A stretch of DNA of 30,991 nt from a virus: positions 1 to 30,991 of the IMG/VR virus record IMGVR_UViG_3300034013_000050. One strand, 5' to 3'. Both the position numbers and the translations under genes were made by a program. Below the pieces are notes generated by a model that was given only the letters and a program-made list of their open reading frames with translations, did no database searches and had not been told where the DNA came from. Shown one piece after another: positions 13,262 through 21,758 of this stretch. Every line of letters starts with the position of its first letter. The stretch's first letter is position 1.

Positions 13262-13322
13262 GTTAAAGAAATGTTAAAGTTAACATTGAGTGTTAATAAT
13301 TTAAAAAGTAGGTGTATGTTTG
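13262..13322 (+). promoter_or_regulatory. Promoter P3 with repeated GTTAAAG box
   Basis: TATGTTTG at 13315-13322 fits the Bacteroidota -7 box, 31 bases before ATG 13354. GTTAAAGTT begins at 13273, 42 bases upstream, as at P2. A second GTTAAAG starts at 13262, exactly 11 bases (about one helical turn) earlier. The doubled box suggests a bound regulator. Transcription would serve the two small genes at 13354-13811 and possibly the tail operon past T4. Confidence 0.68.
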
Positions 13323-13353
13323 TACAAGAAATAACAACAAACAAAAAAAACAA

Positions 13354-13527
13354 ATGGAAACTTTAGTAATAGAATTAGAAAACAAATTTACAGGCGAATT
13401 AGTAATTAATAAACAACACTCTACAAACGCAACTGCTTTTAAAGAAAGTTTCATTAAAGGAACTAAAACTATGAAATGGTTGTTAGGTGATTGGAATGTA
13501 TCAAGATGTTATATTGAAACTAAATAA
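13354..13527 (+). CDS. Hypothetical protein, 57 aa
   Basis: Start chosen at ATG 13354: an in-frame ATG at 13312 overlaps the -7 box of P3 and would lie upstream of the transcript start, while 13354 follows an A-rich leader. The product begins METLVIELENKFTGELVINK and ends LLGDWNVSRCYIETK. It is mixed alpha/beta with no recognised family. Confidence 0.58.
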   Translation: METLVIELENKFTGELVINKQHSTNATAFKESFIKGTKTMKWLLGDWNVSRCYIETK

Positions 13528-13538
13528 ACAAAGGACAA

Positions 13539-13811
13539 ATGAGAACATACAGAATAAGTTACTACACAGAATACGCTGATGAATGTTTTGATTCAGAAGC
13601 TACAATAGATGCCACAGGTATTTACGATGCGCTTATAACGTTTAATTCTAAGAATGTATGTAAACGTATTTACAAGGTAGAAGAAATGCCTGAGATGTCT
13701 TTAGAACGCAGAATAGAACTAAAGGTAAACGAAGGAAACGATGTATGGATTCCATACGCACAAATATCACAATCACTTAGGGATTTTTGGATAGAGTATT
13801 TTAAGAAATAA
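13539..13811 (+). CDS. Hypothetical protein, 90 aa
   Basis: Starts MRTYRISYYTEYADECFDSE, which looks like the first strand of a small alpha/beta domain. The middle (YDALITFNSKNVCKRIYKVE) suggests a strand-helix-strand arrangement. No named family. It is the last gene before terminator T4, hence a two-gene unit with 13354. Confidence 0.6.
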   Translation: MRTYRISYYTEYADECFDSEATIDATGIYDALITFNSKNVCKRIYKVEEMPEMSLERRIELKVNEGNDVWIPYAQISQSLRDFWIEYFKK

Positions 13812-13838
13812 AATTGGTTGGTTAAATAGTTGGAATTA

Positions 13839-13865
13839 GGGTAGCAGAAATGTTACCCTTTTTTT
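13839..13865 (+). terminator. Terminator T4 with GAAA tetraloop
   Basis: GGGTAGCA (13839-13846), GAAA loop, TGTTACCC (13851-13858), then seven Ts. The eight-pair stem includes one G-T wobble, and GAAA is a stable GNRA loop, making this the strongest-looking terminator of the window. It separates the P3 genes from the tail operon. Confidence 0.9.
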
Positions 13866-13870
13866 ATTTC

Positions 13871-13885
13871 AATAGCTTCGCTATT
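13871..13885. promoter_or_regulatory. Hairpin between T4 and the tail operon
   Basis: AATAGC-TTC-GCTATT is a perfect 6-bp inverted repeat six bases after the T-run of T4. It may be an operator or a weak second terminator (followed by TTGTTT). No recognisable TAnnTTTG promoter is seen in the rest of this gap, so what drives the tail operon remains unclear. Confidence 0.35.
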
Positions 13886-13933
13886 TTGTTTAATACAATT
13901 TCACATAAAAGTTATTATTAAATAAAAAACTTT

Positions 13934-14611
13934 ATGAAGTTAGAAATTTCTATACCTACATCTTTAAAAGAAATAACATTAGAACAATACCAAAGATTTA
14001 CAAGTATAGCTAAAGATAATCCTGAAGGTGAGTTTTTGCAGCATAAGATGATAGAAATATTTTGCAACGTATCATTAAAGGAAATATCACTAATGAAGTT
14101 GAAGGATATTAACGCAATAACAAATAAGTTAGGCGAAATGTTCAATAACAACTATCCGTTAATTCAAACATTTAAACACAAAGGTTTAGAGTTTGGTTTT
14201 ATTCCTAATTTAGATGAAATTAGCTTAGGAGAATATACCGATTTAGAAACGTACATTTCTGATTGGGATAATATGAATAAAGCAATGGCAGTTTTATACA
14301 GACCGGTAATAAACAAGCTAAACAAAAAATACCTAATAGAAGAATATAAAGGTTCAGCAGAATATGCAGAAGCAATGTTACAAATGCCGTTAGATGTAGC
14401 TTTAGGTGCTATGGTTTTTTTTTATCATTTAGGCAACGCATTATTGATGTCTACCCTGAATTATTTGGAGACGGACAAACAGCTGATGGATTTAGCAGAG
14501 AAGCACAGTTTGGAAAAAAATGGAGTTGGTATAGCTCCTACTATGGCCTTGCTCAAGGAGATGTTAGAAGATTTGATGAAGTTTCCAAACTTAGACTTAC
14601 AACCTGTTTAA
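13934..14611 (+). CDS. Tail assembly chaperone-like protein (short product)
   Basis: A 225-aa helical protein starting MKLEISIPTSLKEITLEQYQ. It opens the tail operon and resembles, by sequence character, proteins of Bacteroidota phages found upstream of tail genes (FIPNLDEISLGEYTDLE in the middle, MAVLYRP, then PLDVALGAMVFFYHLG). From about 14350 the -1 frame is also open and encodes protein-like sequence, as expected when a chaperone gene makes a second product by ribosomal slippage (lambda G/GT system). This zero-frame product would be the abundant G-like form. The chaperone role is inferred; the existence of the gene is certain. Alternatively it could be a structural neck protein. Confidence 0.7.
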   Translation: MKLEISIPTSLKEITLEQYQRFTSIAKDNPEGEFLQHKMIEIFCNVSLKEISLMKLKDINAITNKLGEMFNNNYPLIQTFKHKGLEFGFIPNLDEISLGEYTDLETYISDWDNMNKAMAVLYRPVINKLNKKYLIEEYKGSAEYAEAMLQMPLDVALGAMVFFYHLGNALLMSTLNYLETDKQLMDLAEKHSLEKNGVGIAPTMALLKEMLEDLMKFPNLDLQPV

Positions 14612-14685
14612 CATATTTAACATTTGAAAAAGAAAAAAACGAATTAGAAGCACAACAATTAAGAAGAAATGAAAACATATTATAA
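14422..14685 (+). CDS. -1 frameshift extension of the chaperone (GT-like)
   Basis: The -1 frame is open from 14350 to the stop at 14683-14685 with no usable start codon near its beginning. It overlaps the zero frame to 14611 and continues 74 bases beyond. Its product contains RIIDVYPELFGDG, then FGKKWSWYSSYYGLAQGD and YLTFEKEKNELEAQQL. The segment FGKKWxWYxSxYxLAQGD..RF.....K is one I associate with chaperone C-termini of Bacteroidota phages. Two heptamers could slip into this frame: T_TTT_TTT (14416-14422) and A_AAA_AAT (14515-14521). Either gives a 250-residue fusion. The coordinates assume the first site. Overlap of the downstream gene (14669) by 17 bases adds coupling. Confidence 0.6.
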   Translation, partial: LSFRQRIIDVYPELFGDGQTADGFSREAQFGKKWSWYSSYYGLAQGDVRRFDEVSKLRLTTCLTYLTFEKEKNELEAQQLRRNENIL

Positions 14686-15130
14686 GATTACTGAAGCACT
14701 AAGAGATTCACTACTACAAGATGGTATAGTAAACAATTGTTCTACCGGTGATATATTCAATGTAGATTTAAACAAGCGTACTATATTTCCTTTAGCACAC
14801 GTTATTGTAAATAGTGTAGCAGAATCAGCAAGTGGAAATACAAACCTATTTAATGTTTCGGTATTGCTTATGGATGTTTGCGATATTTCACCTGATGAAT
14901 CTACTGATTTGTGGTTAGATAACGATAACGAGCAAGATATATTTAACACACAGTTAGAAGTAGGTAAACGATTTGTAGAATCAATGCGTAGAGGTGATTT
15001 ATACACCTTAGGTTATCAGTTAAACGGCAATGCAAATTACGAAGCGTTTAGCGATAGATTCGAAAACAAGTTAGTAGGTTGGACAATTACATTTAATGTA
15101 GAAGCAGCAAACGATACAACTATTTGCTAA
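14669..15130 (+). CDS. Tail terminator-like/neck protein
   Basis: A 153-aa protein matching a family recurrent in Bacteroidota phages, with the conserved middle DIFNVDLNKRTIFPLAHVIV, then DNDNEQDIFNTQL and DRFENKLVGWTITF near the end, closing in DTTIC. The fold looks alpha/beta, like tail terminators (gpU type) that cap the growing tail tube; this role is inferred from position between the chaperone-like and gp10-like genes. It overlaps the frameshift extension by 17 bases and the next gene by 1 (TAATG). Confidence 0.65.
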   Translation: MKTYYKITEALRDSLLQDGIVNNCSTGDIFNVDLNKRTIFPLAHVIVNSVAESASGNTNLFNVSVLLMDVCDISPDESTDLWLDNDNEQDIFNTQLEVGKRFVESMRRGDLYTLGYQLNGNANYEAFSDRFENKLVGWTITFNVEAANDTTIC

Positions 15131-15717
15131 TGGCATACAATTTAGTAAATACACAAAAGACATTAGAACGCTTTAGAGATTACGTAATACAACAAAGTAG
15201 AACTAATCTAACTAAAGGCGGAAAGAACGTTACAAGCAATTTATACAACCAATTAAAGGGCGAAGTAAAAGCAATGCCTAATTCAATAGGTGTTTATTTT
15301 GAAATGCCACAATATGGTTTATTTCAAGATAAAGGTGTACGTGGTGTAGGTGGTACAAAAAAGAATGGTGATGCATACGAACAAAGAGGTGGTAATAGTC
15401 CATTTAGATTTGGTAGCGGTAAATCAAAAGGCGGTTCAATGTATGCTTCTATTTTAAAATGGGTACAAGCAAGAAGATTCCAATTTACAACCAAGAATCA
15501 AAAGAACAAAAAAGACAATGGTAAATTAATGTCTTATAAAACAACTGCTGCAATAATTACAAAATCATTATGGCATACAGGAATAAGACCAAGTTTATTC
15601 TTTACAAAACCATTTGAAGCAGGATACAAGAAATACATCACAGAAGATTTAATAAAAGGATTCGCATTAGATGTAGAAGATTTAATGAAAACAAGTTTAA
15701 AAGATAATAAGAAATGA
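15130..15717 (+). CDS. HK97 gp10-like head-tail/tail completion protein
   Basis: Start set at ATG 15130, which shares the A of the preceding stop; a TTG at 15124 would add two residues. The 195-aa protein begins MAYNLVNTQKTLERFRDYVI, has YGLFQDKGVRGVGG in the middle and a basic, Gly/Lys-rich region (SGKSKGGSMYASILKWV). A QDKGVRG turn followed by a gap and a C-terminal helical part is reminiscent of HK97 gp10-family proteins that join tail to head. The family match is by eye and not certain. Operon coupling is clear on both sides. Confidence 0.62.
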   Translation: MAYNLVNTQKTLERFRDYVIQQSRTNLTKGGKNVTSNLYNQLKGEVKAMPNSIGVYFEMPQYGLFQDKGVRGVGGTKKNGDAYEQRGGNSPFRFGSGKSKGGSMYASILKWVQARRFQFTTKNQKNKKDNGKLMSYKTTAAIITKSLWHTGIRPSLFFTKPFEAGYKKYITEDLIKGFALDVEDLMKTSLKDNKK

Positions 15718-16814
15718 GAGTAATTAACGCACGTACACCATACTTTATAGAAGTAGATGAAGAAGGTCAAGCAGGAGCATTGTTAAAACTATGGGTTTGG
15801 CATAAATACGAAACACAACCTGCTACAGCTACTTACACTTTACAGAAAAATATTGCTTCTGATACACAGACTGCTATAGTGTTTAATATATCACCATACA
15901 TAGCAGAACAAATAGAAACTATTAATGCATATATTGAATTATACCCGAAAGAAGATAATGATGATATGTGGGTTTATGTGTATGCTGAATGGTATTACAA
16001 TACAGAAGAAGTAAAAGATTGGGAGTTAGTAAGAAGCAGATACTTTGTAGGTGTTCAAGGATTTACTGATTATTTAGGTGGCGCAAACCAAGTAATAGTT
16101 GAGCAAATAAGATATTTAACAAACCCTAATATTATTCAGTATTATAATGAAGATTCTACACAAGCAGAACTACCATACTTTAACGTATTGATTGAACACG
16201 ATGGAGATTCTTTAACTGAAGTTAAATGGACAAATAGAAGGAATTTATCTTCAAGTACTATTACTATTTTAGATGATACTTTTGATGCAGGAACTTATAT
16301 GTTTAAAATACCTGCAAAGAATACAGAAATTACAAACCATAACTTCGGGAACGATGTAATTATAGAATCTGAATTAGTAGAAACTATTTTACCTACAGTT
16401 ACGTTTTTACCTGTGTGTGAAATGAAATACTCACCTGTAGTTTGTACGTTTATTAATCGTTATGGTGGATGGCAGTTCTTAAACTTTTGGAAGGCACAAA
16501 CAAACAACGTAGAAGTAAAAAATAGTGAATTTAGATTACTACCTGATAATTGGGATTACAACCCATTAAGAAACCAAACGCAGCAGTTTAATTTTGTAGG
16601 TACACAATCAGTTAAACTAAATACCGGTTGGGTAGATGAAAACTATTCTGATTTGATGTTTGATTTAATGGCTTCTGAAACTATTTTATTAGATGATAAA
16701 CCTGCAAACATTAAAACTAAATCTATGCCAATTAAAACAGGTTTAATGGATAAAATGATTAATTATGAAGTAGAGTTTGAATATAGTTATAACCTAATAA
16801 ACGATGTAGTATAA
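15714..16814 (+). CDS. Tail structural protein (Bacteroidota phage type)
   Basis: A 366-aa protein, predicted beta-rich, starting MRVINARTPYFIEVDEEGQA. A segment with two Cys, CEMKYSPVVCTFINRYGGWQ (about 240-260), followed by FLNFWKA, is a pattern I associate with tail or baseplate proteins of phages of this phylum; I cannot give a named domain. It precedes the 778-aa protein, with the stop and next ATG sharing one base (TAATG). Likely part of the distal tail, by position before the tape measure and by the repetitive beta character. Confidence 0.6.
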   Translation: MRVINARTPYFIEVDEEGQAGALLKLWVWHKYETQPATATYTLQKNIASDTQTAIVFNISPYIAEQIETINAYIELYPKEDNDDMWVYVYAEWYYNTEEVKDWELVRSRYFVGVQGFTDYLGGANQVIVEQIRYLTNPNIIQYYNEDSTQAELPYFNVLIEHDGDSLTEVKWTNRRNLSSSTITILDDTFDAGTYMFKIPAKNTEITNHNFGNDVIIESELVETILPTVTFLPVCEMKYSPVVCTFINRYGGWQFLNFWKAQTNNVEVKNSEFRLLPDNWDYNPLRNQTQQFNFVGTQSVKLNTGWVDENYSDLMFDLMASETILLDDKPANIKTKSMPIKTGLMDKMINYEVEFEYSYNLINDVV

Positions 16815-19150
16815 TGCAAACTGTACAATTATTTATTTATGTTGATGGTGTTGCTAATCGTATTGAATTGTTTAAAGATGAAAAGATTTCGGTAACTTCT
16901 TCTATTCAAAATTTTAACGATATTGGTAAACTATTTACCGACTATTCACAATCGTTTACTATTCCTGCAAGCAAACACAATAACGCTATTTTCAGGCATT
17001 GGTACGAATCAGCAGTAGGTGAAAATAATGATGAAAATCCATTAAACGTAGATGGTGCATTTGACCATAGAATAAAGTATTACGGATTTATTGAAATAGA
17101 TACTATTCCTTTTCGTGATGGTAAATTTATTCTACAAAAATCAAATAAAAAGAACGGATTTATAGAATCATACACAATTAACTTTGTAGGGAATTTAGTT
17201 CAGCTAAAAGATAAATTTAAAGATGATAAATTAATTTCTTTAAATGGCTACGATACATTAAATTTTGAATATAATGTTGGTAATGTTACTAATAGAATAT
17301 ATACGTTATATGATGATATTACATTTCCATTAATTGGCAGTAATAGAAGATATGAATTTGGAACTTCTACAAGTTCTGATATTACAACAACAAGTGGTGC
17401 TATAGACTATAGAGAATTATTCCCTGCTATTCAGGTAAAAAAAATATTTGAATTTATAGAAGATACTTACGGCCTAACCTTTAGTGGTACTTTTTTAAAT
17501 TATACTGAATTTACGAAATTATATTTATATTGTAAAAATGCAGAAACTTTTAATTTTTATGGCGATGCTTTAAGTCCTAATTTCAGCAGTAAAACAACAG
17601 GATTTACCGAATTTGATTTAGCACTTGAACAATGTACAATTTCTTTTGAATTAGACCCATTAGCTGATAGACTTGAATCTTGGATTAAAATAGAACCTAC
17701 TTCATCTACTATAACATACAGTGTTGATATTTATGATAATGGAGTACTTTACACAAGCTACAATGATTTGCAAGGCGACACTGATTTAGGTTATTTTAGC
17801 AAAATAAGAATAAACGAAACAATTATAGGTGGTCAATACGTTACGCATAAGTTTACATATAAAGTTACATCTAATTTACCAATGACTTTTGATGCGTTTG
17901 TAAATTTAAAACGTAATTACGGAATTGGTGCTAATTATTTTTATAGAACTGCTTATTCTTATGGCAATACAACTTCATCTGATTTACAAATTAAAAGATA
18001 CATACCTGATATTACAGTTGAAGCATTTTTATCAGGAATTGTAAAAGCACTTAATTTGGTAGTTATTCCAATTGACCAAAATACTTTTGAATTTCAACAA
18101 ATCGAAGCTTGGTATCAAATAGGTGATGTTGTAGATGTAACTAAATATATACAAGCAAATGATATAGAAATAACAACAGCAAATTTATTTAAGAAGATAG
18201 ATTTTAAATATGAAAAATCAGAAAACATTTTAAATAACAAATATAGCTCTCAAAATAGTCCTTTAGAATATGGTGATTTAATGTTTGATAATCCTAATTC
18301 AGCATTTACATCTAATTACGAGGTTAAACTACCTTTTGAAAATATAATGTTTGAAAGATATACTGATTCTACATTTTTAACAGCTACTTGTTGGAATAAA
18401 GATTTACAAGCATATACACCAAAGCCGTTATTATTGTACAGTAATGGTATAGAACAATTTAAGTTAGATGGTACTGCTATAGATGCTTATTATACAGATG
18501 GAACTACTACAACTGACTTTTCACAATACCATAGATTTTCAAACGAAATTGCAATAGGTGGAACTGATTTAAGTTACATTAATACTTTAAATTGGAACGC
18601 TGAAATTTCAACTTGGTATTTACAAACAGTTACAAATGGATTATTTCAAAGATATTATTCAAATCAAATTTTCAATTTATATAATCAACGCACAAGGGTA
18701 TTAAAAGTTAAAGGAAATTTTACACCTAAACTTTTAACTTCTATTCGATTAAATGATAGGTTAATTGTTTCTAATAAACGATATATAATTAACACAATGA
18801 CTACTGATTTAACTACAGGTGAAGTAGAATTAGAACTACTAAACGATTTTAGACAAATTGGAGGTGCTAATATTTTTAGAAGAACAAACATACCTGAATT
18901 AGAAGTAGATAATACTGCACAAGTAGTTGAGTACTTAATTTATAAAGGTGATTTAGATTATTTTGATGTAAAACTTGCAGCAGGATTTTTAAGTTATCCA
19001 TTAACAACTGATAATGATACTGATATTACACTTGAAGTTACTATACCTGCAAACACATCAGCAGTAGATAGAACTGATAATATAATTTTAGAAGGTTTTA
19101 AGAACGGAACAAGTGAATTTATTTATATACCAATTTATCAATATGCTTAA
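16814..19150 (+). CDS. Large tail/baseplate protein
   Basis: The largest gene of the window, 778 aa. The N-terminal ISVTSSIQNFNDIGKLFTDY (25-44), then SFTIPASKHNN, marks a family common in Bacteroidota phages upstream of tape measures. The central part is long and beta-rich. The C-terminal 75 residues (about 700-778), with VTIPANTSAVDRTDNIILEG and FIYIPIYQYA, look like an Ig/BACON-type beta domain that may bind carbohydrate, which is inference. A baseplate hub or tail-tip role is likely from its size and from lying between the tail-structural gene and the tape measure. It overlaps the next small gene by 8 bases. Confidence 0.62.
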   Translation: MQTVQLFIYVDGVANRIELFKDEKISVTSSIQNFNDIGKLFTDYSQSFTIPASKHNNAIFRHWYESAVGENNDENPLNVDGAFDHRIKYYGFIEIDTIPFRDGKFILQKSNKKNGFIESYTINFVGNLVQLKDKFKDDKLISLNGYDTLNFEYNVGNVTNRIYTLYDDITFPLIGSNRRYEFGTSTSSDITTTSGAIDYRELFPAIQVKKIFEFIEDTYGLTFSGTFLNYTEFTKLYLYCKNAETFNFYGDALSPNFSSKTTGFTEFDLALEQCTISFELDPLADRLESWIKIEPTSSTITYSVDIYDNGVLYTSYNDLQGDTDLGYFSKIRINETIIGGQYVTHKFTYKVTSNLPMTFDAFVNLKRNYGIGANYFYRTAYSYGNTTSSDLQIKRYIPDITVEAFLSGIVKALNLVVIPIDQNTFEFQQIEAWYQIGDVVDVTKYIQANDIEITTANLFKKIDFKYEKSENILNNKYSSQNSPLEYGDLMFDNPNSAFTSNYEVKLPFENIMFERYTDSTFLTATCWNKDLQAYTPKPLLLYSNGIEQFKLDGTAIDAYYTDGTTTTDFSQYHRFSNEIAIGGTDLSYINTLNWNAEISTWYLQTVTNGLFQRYYSNQIFNLYNQRTRVLKVKGNFTPKLLTSIRLNDRLIVSNKRYIINTMTTDLTTGEVELELLNDFRQIGGANIFRRTNIPELEVDNTAQVVEYLIYKGDLDYFDVKLAAGFLSYPLTTDNDTDITLEVTIPANTSAVDRTDNIILEGFKNGTSEFIYIPIYQYA

Positions 19151-19301
19151 ACAAATATTAGAACTTCTGCAATGCACAGAGCATTACGGACAAAGCGAAT
19201 TAATAGAAATTGCTAAAGGTAAATACGAACTACCTTCTACATTTAAAAAAGGATATACACAACTTAAACGAGAAATAAAATGGCTGAAAAGTACGAAATA
19301 G
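19143..19301 (+). CDS. Conserved 52-aa protein before the tape measure
   Basis: Start at ATG 19143 (in-frame ATG 19113 would overlap the previous gene by 38 bases). The product begins MLKQILELLQCTEHYGQSEL and ends FKKGYTQLKREIKWLKSTK. Short proteins with this arrangement, a helix, a Cys and a FxKGYxQLKxxI ending, recur between baseplate and tape-measure genes of Bacteroidota phages as I recall. It overlaps both neighbours (8 and 22 bases). Unknown function, perhaps a tail-assembly cofactor by position. Confidence 0.62.
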   Translation: MLKQILELLQCTEHYGQSELIEIAKGKYELPSTFKKGYTQLKREIKWLKSTK

Positions 19302-21133
19302 ATTTAGAGTTAAAAAGTAACTTTGATAAGGTTATAAAAAATGTAGATGACCTTAAAAAAGGTATGCAAAATGTCCAAAAGGAAACTGAGGATATTAGCA
19401 AATCAGCAAAGAACGCAGAAAAGGGTGTTAAATCTATTGGCGAAGGTTTTAAAGCAGTAGGTTTATCTATTAAAGCAATGGGTATAGGTTTGCTTCTTGA
19501 AGCGTTTGCTATACTTAAAGATGTGTTTTCACAAAACCAAGCTGTAGCTGATACATTTGCTACTGCAATAGGTGCTTTGTCAAAAGCATTTAATGACTTG
19601 GTAAATTTTTTAATTACTAATCTTCCTAAATTATCTAATTTATTTAAAGATGCTTTTGAGAATCCACAAAAATATTTAAAATCTTTTGGTGAAAGTATCA
19701 AAGAAAACCTAATGGAACGCTTCCAATCAACTATTGATTTAGCGGGATATTTAGGTGAGGTATTTCAAAAATTATTTGCACGTGATTTTGCAGGTGCAAT
19801 TGAATCAGCAAAAAAAGCAGGTAAAGAATATGTAGATACTTTAACAGGTGTAAACAATACAGTAGATAGAGCAGGGCAAGCTATTGAAGATATTAAAGAA
19901 GGCATTAAAAATTATGCTACTGAAACTTGGAACGCTTCAAAGGCAAATACTGAATTACAAAAAGCAGCACAACTTGCAGCAGCAGAACAATCTAAATTAG
20001 TTGAAAAATATGGTATTGATGCTGAAAAACAAAGAAAGATTAGAGATAATGATTTGTTAAGCATTAAAGAAAGAATTGAAGCTAACGATTTGTTAAAAGG
20101 CATTTTAGAATTGCAAGGCAATGCTATGAATGAATTAGCAAAAAAGCAAAAAGAAGCCGCTCAAGCAACTTATGACCTTAATAAATCTACTGCAAATAAA
20201 ATAGCTTTAACTCAAGCAGAAACTAATGTTTTAGCAGTTAAAAATCAAGTTGAAGGTTTAACAAGTGAGCAAGAAGCAAATAGAGTTTCTTTATCAAAAG
20301 AATTAATTGCATTAAAACAAAGTGAAATTGATGCTACAGCAGAATTAACTTTAGAAAATAAAAAGTTTATTGCTTCACAGATAGACAATAATTTAGAAAG
20401 ATTAAAAGCCGAAAGAGATATATTACTTGATGAACAAGAAACTGAAAGGCAAAGATTACAATTAAAAATTGATTCAGCAGCAAAAGGAACACAAGCACGT
20501 GTAGATGCAGAAATAGAATATAAAAGGAGGATGCAAGAAATTGGCCAAGAAGTGAGCCAAAATTTAAAAAATACAAATGCAGAAATATTAGCACAAGAAA
20601 AAGCGGTTGCCGATGGTAAAAAAGCAATTCAAGAAGCATCGTTTTCAGTTGTAGAAGGTGGTATTGGTTTGTTAAAAGGATTATTTGAAAAAAATAAAGG
20701 AATACAAAAAGCATTATTAATAGCCGAAAGTGCTACAGGTATTGCAAGAATTATTACAAGTACAGGGGCAGCTAATGCTGCTGATACTGCTGCTGCTGCT
20801 TTAATGGGGCCTGCAGGTGCAGCATATTTAACAACTAAATTAGCTTTAAATAAAGTTAGTGCAGGGATTGGAATTGCGGCTAACGTACTCGCTACATCAA
20901 AAGCATTAAGTGCTTTAGGTGGTGGCGGTGCAGGTGGTGGTTCTGCTCCAAATAGTGGTGGCGGTGGAGCTGCTCCACAATTTAACGTAGTAGGCGCTAC
21001 AGGAGTAAATCAATTAGCAGGTGCAATTAGCAATAGAGAACAACAACCCGTTATGGCCTATGTAACCGCTAATAACGTGACCACAGCTCAGGCCTTAGAC
21101 CGCAATATAATCCGTTCAGCTACATTAGGATAA
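19280..21133 (+). CDS. Tape measure protein
   Basis: A 617-aa protein with tape-measure features: long charged coiled coils (NVDDLKKGMQNVQKETEDIS at 21-40; about 350-450), hydrophobic patches (AMGIGLLLEAFAILK, 66-80; about 490-560, rich in Ala and Thr) and a Gly-rich segment (GGGGAGGGS) before the end. The tape measure sets tail length and is chaperoned during tail assembly, then ejected through the membrane. If about 0.15 nm per residue applies, a tail near 90 nm follows; this is a rough rule, not a measurement. The C-terminal AAAPQFNVVGATGVNQLAG region is typical of this group. Confidence 0.85.
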   Translation: MAEKYEIDLELKSNFDKVIKNVDDLKKGMQNVQKETEDISKSAKNAEKGVKSIGEGFKAVGLSIKAMGIGLLLEAFAILKDVFSQNQAVADTFATAIGALSKAFNDLVNFLITNLPKLSNLFKDAFENPQKYLKSFGESIKENLMERFQSTIDLAGYLGEVFQKLFARDFAGAIESAKKAGKEYVDTLTGVNNTVDRAGQAIEDIKEGIKNYATETWNASKANTELQKAAQLAAAEQSKLVEKYGIDAEKQRKIRDNDLLSIKERIEANDLLKGILELQGNAMNELAKKQKEAAQATYDLNKSTANKIALTQAETNVLAVKNQVEGLTSEQEANRVSLSKELIALKQSEIDATAELTLENKKFIASQIDNNLERLKAERDILLDEQETERQRLQLKIDSAAKGTQARVDAEIEYKRRMQEIGQEVSQNLKNTNAEILAQEKAVADGKKAIQEASFSVVEGGIGLLKGLFEKNKGIQKALLIAESATGIARIITSTGAANAADTAAAALMGPAGAAYLTTKLALNKVSAGIGIAANVLATSKALSALGGGGAGGGSAPNSGGGGAAPQFNVVGATGVNQLAGAISNREQQPVMAYVTANNVTTAQALDRNIIRSATLG

Positions 21134-21176
21134 ATAAAACAAAATCAGTATAAATTAATTTTAAAATAAAAATAAA

Positions 21177-21758
21177 ATGCGAATAGTAGAATTAATATTA
21201 GATGATGACAAAGCTACCGGTGTAGAAGCAATTTCAATTGTAGAAAATCCTGCAATAGAAGAAAATTTTGTAGCATTAAATAAAGAAATAGAAATTAAAC
21301 TTGCTGAAGTAGATTCTGATAAAAGAATTTTAATGGGTGCTGCATTGATACCTAATAAAAACATTTACAGAAGAAGCGGTGATGAAGAATACTATATTTT
21401 CTTTTCAAAAGATACAGTTAAAAAAGCAAGTGAGTTATACCTAATGAATGGGTTTCAAAATAACGCAACTTTAGAACATAGTACAAAGCTAAAAGATTTA
21501 TCAGTAGTTGAATCTTGGATAGTAGAAAGTGAAGTAGACAAATCACGTAACTACGGTTTAGAAATGCCTATTGGAACTTGGATGGTTTCTATGAAAGTAA
21601 ATAACGAAGATATTTGGCAGGAGTTTGTTAAAACTAAAAAGGTTAAAGGTTTCAGCATTGAAGGTTATTTTAGCGACAAAGTAGAAATGAATTTTCAAAA
21701 AGCTAAAGAAGATGAATTGATTGAAAAAATTAAAGAAATAATTTCAAGAAATGAATAA
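21177..21758 (+). CDS. XkdF-like prohead protease candidate
   Basis: A 193-aa protein with the pattern of XkdF-like proteins: an N-terminal domain (RIVELILDDDKATGVEAIS), ILMGAALIPNKNIYRR, FFSKDTVKKASELYLMN, an LEHSTKL motif, GTWMVSMKVN and the ending VKGFSIEGYFSDKVE. XkdF-like proteins are regarded as prohead proteases/structural proteins acting before capsid expansion. The His of LEHS and Ser of FSIEG would be candidate catalytic residues, by analogy with herpes-fold proteases. It opens the capsid module and overlaps the next gene by 8 bases. Confidence 0.72.
   Translation: MRIVELILDDDKATGVEAISIVENPAIEENFVALNKEIEIKLAEVDSDKRILMGAALIPNKNIYRRSGDEEYYIFFSKDTVKKASELYLMNGFQNNATLEHSTKLKDLSVVESWIVESEVDKSRNYGLEMPIGTWMVSMKVNNEDIWQEFVKTKKVKGFSIEGYFSDKVEMNFQKAKEDELIEKIKEIISRNE

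Noticed and set aside
19264-19701. Antisense reading frame of 145 codons under the tape measure start
   Set aside because: A shadow of the coding strand: no promoter, no leader and no domain; every supported gene is on the + strand.
20367-20714. Antisense reading frame of 115 codons rich in Leu/Phe under the tape measure
   Set aside because: Leu/Phe richness is what the reverse of a Lys/Glu/Gln-rich helix gives; it is not a membrane protein gene.
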